Shown here one piece after another: positions 12,243 through 21,689 of a stretch of 64,000 bases of DNA (its first letter is position 1; each line of letters opens with the position of its first letter). The notes under the pieces were generated by a model, which ran no database searches, was not told the origin of the DNA, and saw nothing but the letters and a program-made list of their open reading frames with translations. The stretch is taken from the NCBI GenBank assembly GCA_036674765.1, contig JARVKI010000019.1, forward strand, positions 434,001 to 498,000. Direction: 5' to 3'. Position numbers and translations under genes: made by a program. The stretch comes from Seiridium cupressi (lineage: Eukaryota; Ascomycota; Sordariomycetes; Amphisphaeriales; Sporocadaceae).

Positions 12243-12738
12243 GCTGCTGTGAGGCCACTGATGCCAGTGGACCGTTCCTTGCGTATAAGGCAGATCTCGA
12301 GGCTGGAAAGGCAAGAGGGCTTTTAGGGGCTATACCCGTTAGTGATGCAGGGCCGCACGATTGGCTTGGAGAATAAAAGTATAACTTTGGCGGATCTGTG
12401 CGCCAAGAATTCGGGTCGATAGGACAATGGCTCTCACTATGAAACCCCAGAAGCACGCCATCCATAACTAAAATACCCACTAGTTAGCAGCCGCCAATAG
12501 CCTTGCTCAAGGTCCCGCATTAGCCTTCCGTGTCCATGATGGTCAGAGTTAAACATAACGCGCTTACGGCGACATGACCGTTGCAGTGATGGCGTCGAGC
12601 GATGTTGCGAGATAAGCACGCATAGCTTCATAAGTTGCACTTGCATTCCAAGGACGAGCAACAGACCTATAATTGATCACATCGCACAGCATCAGCACCA
12701 GCCCAGCAATTTAATTTTTCTGCGTACAGGCCGCCATC
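12243..12738. other. Divergent promoter region
   Basis: 496 bp between the start codons of the sulfoxide reductase (-) and the dienelactone hydrolase-like gene (+). No gene is seen. Confidence 0.6.
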
Positions 12739-13677
12739 ATGTCTGGAGGTTTTTGCCGAGATTGCTTCACGGGCACCTTGCGCGGAGATGCGGTGCTTAC
12801 GGGCAAGGTCCAGACGATTCACGGCCTGCCGACATATGTCGCAGAGCCCGAAGCAGACATCAAGCCGAAAGCGCTCGTCGTGATCGTTTCAGATATGCTG
12901 GGTTGGGAATTAAAGAACACCAGGGCCTTGGCGGACAATTACGCCAAGCGGGCACAGGTGTTGGTGTATCTTCCCGACTTCATGGATGGTGCGTGATTTA
13001 CTCCTTTGCAGTCACGCCTGTCTTTGGACTGACCTTTAAGAGGCCATGCGCCAGATATATCACTACTGTCAATTGCAGACAGCCTCATGGCGCCCTCCGA
13101 CAGTTGGTACACTACCCTTATCTCAAAGCCCTACTGGGCCATCCAACTGGCGGTTACCGTGATTCCGTGGTTCTACTGGTCACGACAAGCGGTCTCCAAG
13201 CCCTTGATAACCAAGTTCTTTCAAGACCTGCGATCACATCCTCCACCTTTCCCAACGCAGCGCCTCAAGATAGGGGTGGCTGGCTTCTGCTGGGGTGGCT
13301 ACTATACCTTCTACCTTACTAGAGACGAGCCCGGAACTCGTGTCGCATCACTCGGGTCCGAGGAAAAGCTGCCGCTGGTCGATTGTGGGTTTACCGCTCA
13401 CCCGTCTCTTCTCACGGTGCCGAGAGACATCGAAGGGGTCAAGCTTCCAATCAGTGTCGGCAACGGAGAGAACGATGAGTTTCTGGGCCACAAGAACATG
13501 ATGATCCTGAAGAACATATTGGAAGCGAAGGAAGACCAGGCCCACGAGGTTGTGATTTACGATGGCGCCAGGCACGGGTTTGCCGTCAGAGGAGACCCAA
13601 AGGATCCAAAACAAGTCGAGCTCGGTGCGCAAGCCGAGGACCAGGCGGTCAATTGGTGGAAGAAGCAATTGCATTAA
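12739..13677 (+). CDS. Dienelactone hydrolase family protein
   Basis: Alpha/beta-hydrolase of the dienelactone hydrolase family. Two exons (12739-12988, 13079-13677) give 282 residues. The Cys-Asp-His triad is visible: C154 in GFCWGG, D216 in GENDEF and H249 in ARHGFAVRG. There is no signal peptide, so it is probably cytosolic. Fungal genomes hold many paralogues of this family and most have no known substrate. Hydrolysis of a lactone or thioester-like bond can be inferred, but not the substrate. An extra stretch with WxxxxIPWFYW (about residues 105-118) is typical of this fungal subgroup. Confidence 0.88.
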
Positions 13678-14511
13678 TCGAGTAACTACGTGCCAATCAA
13701 AGACAAGTTGTCTTGTATGTAGGATTTGGAAGAGTCGCTCTTCATAGCCCATCCTGACATTGAAATCCGATCACTGCGGTTATATTTGTTTCCGTTTGCA
13801 CCTTTGCATTGCAGTTGACGACTACAGCACATATACGTTCCTTCGTACTATGCAATAGCGCCTTCAACTACCACTAGACACTTCTTCTTTTAGCTAACCA
13901 CCAGAACGGATGTTTGATCGCTGACTCGCCGTCTATGGAGCTAATGGAGTTTCAAGTGGAAGCCGTTCTCTCAAAATAATCGCAGGATTTTGGAAGTTTT
14001 GTAGGGCGTATCGTTGGCTTAGCGGGTCTATAAATAATTATTTAGCGGCAGGGGTTAAGCTCCATTTGATGGTGAAGACTGCACCATTAGAACTGGGTCT
14101 CGACCATGGCAATTCATGAGATGTTGTTTATTATGGCGGTCTACAGGTTAAGTTTGAAATTTAACAACGACAAATAACCTACTCAATCACTGAGATCAAA
14201 GTGCTATGGGAGCCCAACTGCCGGTTTGATGGGAAAAATGCAAGGCAAAGACTATTTGATTAAGATTGACACATTCAGCACATTTCCCTGCATGGAATGC
14301 ATTAGATCCTTGTCACACGCCCCCACTGCACACTCAGCCCAGTGCTGAGACGACCCCTGACAGCAGGGCCGACGTCATGTGGTGTACAACTTCTGGGCCA
14401 TTTGCAATCAGAACTGTTTATATATGAGCTCTATATCCTCGCGCACTTGAACCTCTATCAGAATGGACGCTGTATGAAGACTTGATCAACGCCATTCATT
14501 GTGTCCCGACC
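13678..14511. other. Intergenic region and GH55 promoter
   Basis: 834 bp. A TATA-like element lies at about 14418-14425. A five-codon upstream ORF (14463-14477) lies before the glucanase start. No other gene is seen. Confidence 0.5.
14463..14477 (+). promoter_or_regulatory. Possible short upstream ORF before the glucanase gene
   Basis: Reads ATG GAC GCT GTA TGA and ends 34 nt before the main ATG at 14512. It lies about 40 bp downstream of a TATA-like element, so it is likely in the 5' leader. A role in translation control is only inferred. Confidence 0.3.
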
Positions 14512-17219
14512 ATGTTTCTCCCGGCTATCATCGCGGGGCTGTTTGTCGTGACCGCATCAGCGCAGTCCACGCACGTTGATCCTGGCGCGAATAAGCTGGT
14601 GGGGAGCCTTCATCCTCGACAGACCTGCGCAGGACCTGTGGAAAGCAGCCCGACAATATGGTGGCGTGCTGCCATCGATCACAATGGCACGACACCAACG
14701 GCCGCGGATTCGACTTATCAATATTATCGAACAGCTGTTCAGTACGGCGCGGACAACACCGGGGTTGAGGACTCGTCAGGTGCTTTTATCACTGCTATCA
14801 ATGGTTGGTAATATTCAAGGTTATTGATCTAAAGGCAACTCTAATGATGGATAGAATGGAACCGTACTGGCAACACGGTCACAACCATGCCAGCTTATGT
14901 CTATGTCCCACCCGGAAAGTACAGAATCAAGTCCTCGATCCAAATGCTTGTGTCGACGTATCTCATTGGCGACCCAATAAACCCGTAAGTCCACCGTCTG
15001 CTCTAGAGGGTTCAGTCTAATCGAAATGGCCAGTCCTACGCTCATTGCGGATCCCGAACTGGACACGGACCCCGTAATACACGGTTACGATTCGCATCAG
15101 GGCGACGGCTCGGCTACCAAGAATTTCTACATGGCTGTACGAAATCTCATCATAGATACAACTGCGATTGGCCAAGGTGTTCGAGCAGTGGGCATCGAAT
15201 GGTCTGTTTCTCAGGGTTGCTCTATGAACAATGTACGAGTTACCATGCCTGATTCTTCGAGCCACGTCGGTGTGACCATGAACGAGGGTGGCTCAGGTGT
15301 CGTTATCGCGGACTGTGTAGGTTATCCATTGTCAAGAACTCTCAACAATATCACTGATTCCTGCTAGGTGTTCAAAGGAGGTGCCGTCGGCATTCAACTC
15401 AAGAACCAGCAATATAACTTCAAGAGTTTAAGTTTTGACGGCTGTGGGATTGGCATCAATATCACCTCCGTTTTTGTTGCTACGTTTCAGAATGTCACCT
15501 TCAGCAACTGCAATTATGGCATCAATACGAGCACATCCGTTGGTACGATATCACTGGTGGACTCATCGGCAAGCAATTGCGAGGCTGGCGTCCATGCTTA
15601 TGTCTCCGGATCTGGGCAGGGCTCTCTTACGCTTAATAACTTCCAGACCTATGGCAACACTGCGTCGGTGAAGTCGTTGGATGGAGATGTTCTACTTTCC
15701 GAATCAGTTCCAAGTGGCCAGACTTGGGTGTTAGGCAACGCGGACCCAGCAGGATATCAGAGCGGGAAACTATATGATATTCAGCGACCCGCGGCATTAC
15801 TGTCCAATGACAAGTATTTCACGACTGCGGCACCACAGTACGAAGATTTCGACGTCAGTGAAATTGTCAGTCTGACTGGTGATGCTGACAATCCTGTCTA
15901 CGGAGATAGTAAGTTTGTTTCAGGTGGCGGTTACTTCCCTGACTAATCCCAAGTAGACTCACACAATGACGGTCCTGGTATCAACGCCATTCTGCAGAAG
16001 TACGCAAACTGCAAGATCATCTTTGTGCCTCAGGGCATCTATTTAACCGAAGAGACAATCCATGTGCCGCCTGGGACGCGCCTCGTGGGCGAACAACTCA
16101 GTATTTTCACAGGTAATGGAAGCGCCTTCTCAGACTCCGCCAATCCTCAACCAGTTTTACAAGTCGGACAAGCGGGTGAAAGGGGAGTTGCACAGATATC
16201 GGACATACTCATCGAAGTATCTGACGTGCTTCCCGGTGCGATACTAGTCCAGGTTCACATGGCCGGCAACAACCCTGGAGATGTAGGTATTTGGAACACA
16301 GTACTTCGCGTCGGAGGTTCAAAGCATTCTCGCGTCAGCACCGCCTGTACTGACACCGATACATCGTCCTGCAAAGCCGCATTCGCATTAATGCACGTTT
16401 CCAACACCGCTTCGCTTTATGCCGAGAACGTATGGGGCTGGGTGGCAGACCACAGCCTCGACGGCGATCAAGCACAGAACATTGCTGTTGGTCGTGGGGC
16501 ACTAGTCGAGAGCACACAGCCTACCTGGCTTGTTGGCACCTCATTTGAGCATTCCACACTGTACCAGTACTCGCTAAACAAGGCTTCGAACGTTTATATT
16601 GGTCTCCAACAGACAGAAGCCCCTTACTGGCAGGGGTCAGACCAGCCGGACCGTGCTCCCTCACCTTGGACGCCAAACTCAACTTATGGAGATCCCACTT
16701 TCTCAAACTGTGCAGACCAGGGTGCTTCAGACAACGGGCAGTGTTATAGGGCTTGGGGACACCATGCCGTGGACAGCAGCGATGTGGTCATCCACGGATC
16801 AGCACTCTGGGTCTTCTTCAATGGCATGAACAACAACATGTGGAAAGACGCTGACTGTGAGAACTATGGCTCGATCTGCGAGCTCAACATGATATACATT
16901 AATGGGGCCAATTCGACCTTCATGTATTCCCTGAGCACCAAGTCGACCACGAACTTGATCTATGACACTACAAACGGGATAGCTGAAGCGACCCGAGATG
17001 ATTACGAGGGCGGCTGGGGCACGGTCATCGCGGCATATTTGAGGAACACAGATATTGCCGGTGAAACGTAAGATTGATCCAGACATCGGGCTGTATGCTT
17101 TGACTAACTCTGCGACTAGATCATCCGATGAGTCCTCCATTAACCTGGCTCCTCAGCCTCGCTTGATTCTTGTCCTGGCCATCATACTTCCTCTCATATT
17201 CTTCGCAAACTCTCCTTGA
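14512..17219 (+). CDS. GH55-type exo-beta-1,3-glucanase, secreted, possible GPI anchor
   Basis: Pectate-lyase-3/GH55 superfamily; members release glucose from beta-1,3-glucan. Six exons (14512-14803, 14855-14984, 15034-15316, 15368-15908, 15957-17067, 17120-17219) give 818 residues with consistent phases. Residues 1-18 are a signal peptide ending TASAQ. Two beta-helix halves follow, each opening with the family motif: YGADNTGVEDSSGAF at about residue 78 and YGDNSHNDGPGINAI at about 413. Many N-glycosylation sites are present. The last exon encodes a Ser/Asp-rich stretch followed by about 18 hydrophobic residues that end at the stop codon. This looks like a GPI-attachment signal, which is unusual for this family. 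The stop is 47 bp from the convergent IDO gene. Confidence 0.9.
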
Positions 17220-17266
17220 GCTCATGGCCAGCTGGAGTACCAAGACACGCATGGTAGTGCGATTGC

Positions 17267-18988
17267 TCATGCCAGCCCAGCAACGCCTCTCTCTGCACAA
17301 TACTTGTTTACCTCCTTGCACAGAGTATCCCTCTGGCGGTGCGTGAGCTCCATGATATCCTGGCACTCGCTATTTAAGCTTCCAGCATCGCTACCGATCG
17401 CGTCATGGAAGTCTGCCATATCATTCATAACGGCCTGCAGCTGGTTTGGCAGCCAAGTGACAATTGGAGAGCCGCCCGTGGCAGTGGGATGTTGTGTCTG
17501 CTTTATGTCAGCGACGTATCTTCGGGCGGTAAGTTATGTGACTCACCTGCTTGAGAATATATTCTCGTGCGAAACACCAATGTCTCCATCGGAAATCCCG
17601 AACCTGATTCAGGATTTTGATCCAGAGCTGTCGGCTTTCCAGCGCGGCCGCCTTATCCTTGGCTTCGCAATTCATGCCTAAAGCGAACTCCCTGACACCT
17701 CTGTCAATGCTCTCCTCGCCGACCCACTCCAAGAAATGCCGGTGGTCGCCAGGTCTGTAAGACCGGAAGTCCTTGAGGATCTCCGTCAATGGTGTATTCG
17801 GCATGGATATCTGGCAGAAATTGTCCATCAACGGGATCATGGAATCATTTGCCCCGCTCTCACCACGGAACTGCTGACGGGCAGAGTCATCGACGCCCTC
17901 ATAGATCACGCCGTCTGGGAACATGGACTGCGATGTGATGCCGAAGATGAAGGTACGGAACGAGGTGTAGGACCGTGGCTTGGAGACGGCCCACATGCTC
18001 TCCATGACAGTGTTGACTTGATGGAATGCGGTGAAGATCTCTTGGAGGCCAGCATTGAACTTGATGCGGTCGGGTGATGGAGTGGCAGGGGCAAGGGCGC
18101 GCAGACAAGTCATGACTCCAGAAATCAAGGGTCCCGAATGCCGTACCATGGCCACATGTGTCAACACGAAACCTGCTTCAGAAGATGAAGGGTCTAGGCC
18201 GTGCTCAAAGGCACGGATGAGGCGCAGATTAGAGTACTCTAGACCTTTGGAGGGTTCGGCCAGACGGTAGTTGAAGAGTGCATAGGAGCCGGCATACTCC
18301 ATGAAAGGCTTGAAACCGCAACTATGGGACACGGTCAGACACGTGATGATATTAGATGTACAGGCAATTGAAGGAAACGATGCATTAGAAAAGAAATTAC
18401 AGAAAGGTGCATGCATGACCACTTGGTCCCACAATGCGAAGTTCACACATGGTATGGTTACATACTTGAAAGTACGTGACCAAGCAATTGTAGTTGAATG
18501 AAAAGAAGGAAAGAAATCAGGAGCACTCACAGTTCAGCGCATCGTGCAATAGGTTTAGCCAGCTGCACTGGTAAAACATCTCTCGCTAGCCCATAGCCCT
18601 CACCCTTGATGAATCTCATGTGGCAAGGTTCCAAAAGATAGGCTGAAGCAAGGAAGGAGTAGTCTCTGTACAGGGCATTGACCAGTGGCAGGTTGTCCTT
18701 ATACTTCTCAACCTCCTCTGTCAGGTCGGGCAGCTCGTGGAGCACAGCGTCTCCGAAGATGCCGGTGGCCAGAAGACCCGGAGCACCGGACAGGGTCTTG
18801 ACGGGCATCCGCGTCAGGAGGGACTCCACGGCGTCAAAGTCGGAGGGCAGGGTGACGATGGGCTCCATGCGTGGCAGAAACCCCCGGGAGGTCGAGACCA
18901 TGAAGGCAGGGAGGGACTGATCATCCGGCCGCGTGTCGTCTAGGACATCGAAGTCCTGCCTCGGAGTGGAGGTCCTTGATGATGCCAT
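17267..18988 (-). CDS. Indoleamine 2,3-dioxygenase (IDO)
   Basis: Haem dioxygenase that opens the indole ring of tryptophan to N-formylkynurenine, first step of the kynurenine route to NAD or of tryptophan catabolism. Three exons (18988-18531, 18321-17547, 17497-17267) give 487 residues, long but within the fungal range. Family landmarks are LPRMEPIVTLP, DLTEEVEKYKDNLPLV, RDYSFLASAYLLEPCH, GFKPFMEYAGSYALFNY, the SFRTFIFGI active-site arginine region and the proximal haem ligand His346 in DHRHFLEW. The first intron is long for this window (209 bp). Fungi often carry several IDO paralogues; which one this is cannot be told here. It sits head to head with a secreted amidohydrolase across a 1.2-kb promoter with two palindromes. 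Confidence 0.95.
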
Positions 18989-19175
18989 GCTGGAAGAGGC
19001 AAGGGAGAGTTGTTATGATGATGGATAAAACTTCAGAAAAAATCGTTGGTTTCGTCCGGCTGAGCGGTGTTGCACTTGCACACCTGTTTTGACTTGGGAG
19101 CCTTTCTCGCTTGGAACTTTGAGAGTCAAAAATCACTCCGCCAAAGACCGGCCGCCGAGTCTGCTAATATACATC

Positions 19176-19198
19176 GTGGCCGGAATCGTTCCGGCCAC
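19176..19198. promoter_or_regulatory. Palindrome A, candidate Zn2Cys6 operator (CGG-N7-CCG)
   Basis: Perfect inverted repeat: arms GTGGCCGGAA and TTCCGGCCAC around a 3-nt centre. It contains CGG and CCG triplets 7 nt apart and lies 188 bp upstream of the IDO start codon. Confidence 0.55.
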
Positions 19199-19509
19199 TA
19201 CACCCCAGCCGGCGTCGGGCCTCGTGACGTCTATCGTGCGCTCTGATAAGACGCCTCTGCATTTCCGTTTGTCAGCGCGAGGTTAACACCAACCATGGTT
19301 GCTGACGCTGCATAGCTGCCCCAAAGTGCCGCATGTCGACTACCTCGCTGTCGCTACTGTCAGCTCCGATTTTGTTTTGATAAGAACACGCAGAACAAGA
19401 AGACAATATTTACTATGCAAATCACAAATGCGGAAGTATCGGTGCGAGTAGAGGTGATTCAAATGTATTTTCTGCCCTATGAGCAGATATTGGTGCCAAG
19501 AAGTCGTTG

Positions 19510-19534
19510 AAAAAAAAAAAAAAAAAAAAAAAAA
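19510..19534 (+). repeat. Poly(A) tract, 25 nt
   Basis: Uninterrupted run of A in the IDO/amidohydrolase promoter, between the two palindromes. Confidence 0.9.
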
Positions 19535-19638
19535 CCGCGATGCTTTACACGGGTCAGATGATGGTGCCGGCCTCTGTGCCGAGGGGGAGTTGCGCAATAG
19601 ACTCCAAATTCTCCACTCCAATCCGGCCTGGACCGATC

Positions 19639-19662
19639 GTGGCCGGAACGAATTCCGGCCAC
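19639..19662. promoter_or_regulatory. Palindrome B, candidate Zn2Cys6 operator (CGG-N8-CCG)
   Basis: Same 10-nt arms as the palindrome at 19176, here around a 4-nt centre (CGAA). CGG and CCG triplets are 8 nt apart. It lies about 550 bp upstream of the amidohydrolase start codon. Confidence 0.55.
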
Positions 19663-20212
19663 TCACTTATCTTTGGCGGTCAGGCCTCACTGAGCAACTT
19701 TGCCAAATTTGGCTTCGTTATCCTGCGCAGGGAAGCTAGCGCGAGCACCTTATCTATTGAAAAACCACGTCACAGATGCCAGTGTCGGAGGGGTGTAACG
19801 ACAAGACAGTTTCATTCCGTGTATACCGAAACAACACTATACGGAGGCCGGGATTTTGCCATCCCCCGCATCAAAGTCGATACCCGCCCCCATGGGGATG
19901 CAAGATGCCGTTATACTCGCCGCGATCTTGTTTTTTCGACAGTGTAGTTTAATTGGACGGTCGCACAAAAAGTGAGGAGATTCACCTATTCACGCGCTGG
20001 TAGGCTGACCTCCCCAGTGGCTTGAGACTTGCATCTCATCGTGCATGGTCGAGTTTCCCGGGCAGCAACCTCGTACAGACTTCAACCGAGTGATCATCCC
20101 GTTGACGCCACTCATACGATGTCTTCCATCGCCCATGAATAGTTCCATATGTTAAGGCTGCATCCGAAGCGTAGTGCTATAGCTCTTCCTGAACTTCGAT
20201 CATCTCTTCAAC

Positions 20213-21347
20213 ATGTTGAATGCCTTGGCACTTGCATTTGCACTTGCACTTACGTGCTCCCGAGGTCTGAGTTTGGCTACCTCAGGCTGCAACGCTAGGT
20301 GAATCTGTGCACTCAAACCAGAGATTCACACCAGCTAAGACCTTTAGCAGTGGCCGAATAGACACACATTTTCATGTCCTTCCCCCGGCATATATAGCGG
20401 CCGTCAATGCCGCCGGTGGTGACCCTTCGGGCTTCTCGACCCCGTCGTGGTCACCCGAAGCCGCCATAGCATCGATGGACAAGTTCGGTACTGCCTTAAG
20501 TATTCTCTCAGTGTCGACCCCCGGCGTTCCCATCGCGGGTACCGGCCAGGCTGCCCGCGGCCTCGCTCGGGAGCTCAACCAAAACCTTGGAAACTACACC
20601 ATGATGGCATCATACCAAGGTCGTTTCGGTTTCTTTGGCGTGCTGCCGGACTGGCGCGACATCAACGGGACCCTTGCGGAAATTGAGTACTTATATATGG
20701 GCCAGAAACTCTGCGCCGGTGTCACTATCTACACGGCATATGGAGACATGCTGCCGGGCAACGCTTCGTTTCGACCAATTTGGGCCGCGCTGCAACAGCA
20801 CAAAGCCCTCGTCTTCCTGCACCCGGGCGTCCTAGATGTGGTTCCCAAGTTCTTGGGCAATGATTTCCCGCAACCCATTCTAGAGTACCCACTAGCCACA
20901 ACGAGGGCTGCAGTCGACCTGGTCATCAGCCGGACTTTCAGGGACCACCCTGATATCGACATCATCCTCTCGCACGCCGGCGGGACTTTGCTATTCTTGG
21001 CTAATCGAGTGTTGAGCGGGTTTTTGGCCCCGCTTGCGAGGAATGCTTCACGCGTTACGGCCGAGGAGGCGGCTGAGGACTTTCAGAGGTTTTACCTCGA
21101 CACGGCCCTCAGCGCAAGTGCAGCACAACTGGACGGGATGCTGGACTTCACAAGCCCGCAGAAGATATTGTATGGATCCGACTTCCCATATTTGGTTGGG
21201 AGCGGAATCCAGGCGAACATTGACAGCTATGACACATTTGTCAGGACAAATCCAAGAGGGTCATTGATTGATCCATCTGTCTTGAGGCTAAACGCCATTA
21301 GATTGTTAGCAGAACATTCTCAGGCATCCAGGTTTGCGAGAGACTAA
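20213..21347 (+). CDS. Secreted ACMSD/6-MSA decarboxylase-like amidohydrolase
   Basis: Amidohydrolase-2 family, the fold of 2-amino-3-carboxymuconate semialdehyde decarboxylase and of fungal 6-methylsalicylate decarboxylase (YanB type). Two exons (20213-20298, 20348-21347) give 361 residues. The 49-bp intron (GTGAAT donor, GCTAAGAC branch, TTTAG acceptor) joins an N-terminal signal peptide (MLNALALAFALALTC) to the enzyme. Metal ligands are visible: HFH in IDTHFHVLP, the His in FLHPGVLD, the His in ILSHAGGTL and the Asp in YGSDFPY. Several N-glycosylation sites fit secretion. If exon 1 is ignored, the frame has no in-frame ATG near the conserved start. Substrate unknown; the neighbouring IDO suggests an aromatic carboxylate, but this is inference. 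Confidence 0.88.
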
Positions 21348-21689
21348 GGACGAAGGATCAGGTATTGAGGATTGAAACCCACTTTCTCTTGTCGGTTGAA
21401 TTTCCGATAGCATTCATGTCTGGAGTAACTACCCCCATTATTCGACTCCGAAACGGGGTAAATGGTTCATTGGACCATAGTGAGCGCGACAAGTCAGCAT
21501 CAATATAACACGAAACAAACTTGATGACGAACTGGACGAGTATACGGCCTTTCAATTGATGATAGGCGCATCAATTCCACTCGATGGATCTGATTAGAAA
21601 TCAAGAAGCGTGGTCTCGAACTAGGTTCATCGCGATCGTCGAGAAGACCCACTGAATGCTCACCAGGGTTCTTCTACACCAATTGCGTA
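21348..21689. other. Intergenic, convergent 3' ends
   Basis: 342 bp between the 3' ends of the amidohydrolase and the Zn2Cys6 regulator. Nothing else is seen. Confidence 0.6.

Larger units (their letters stand above)
18989..20212. other. Shared promoter region of IDO and the amidohydrolase
   Basis: 1,224 bp between two divergent start codons. It contains two long palindromes (19176-19198, 19639-19662) and a run of 25 A at 19510-19534. No coding frame is convincing. Confidence 0.7.

Noticed and set aside
19176..19662. The twin palindromes as ends of a transposon
   Set aside because: Each site is itself palindromic, similarity stops at its edge, and there is no target duplication.
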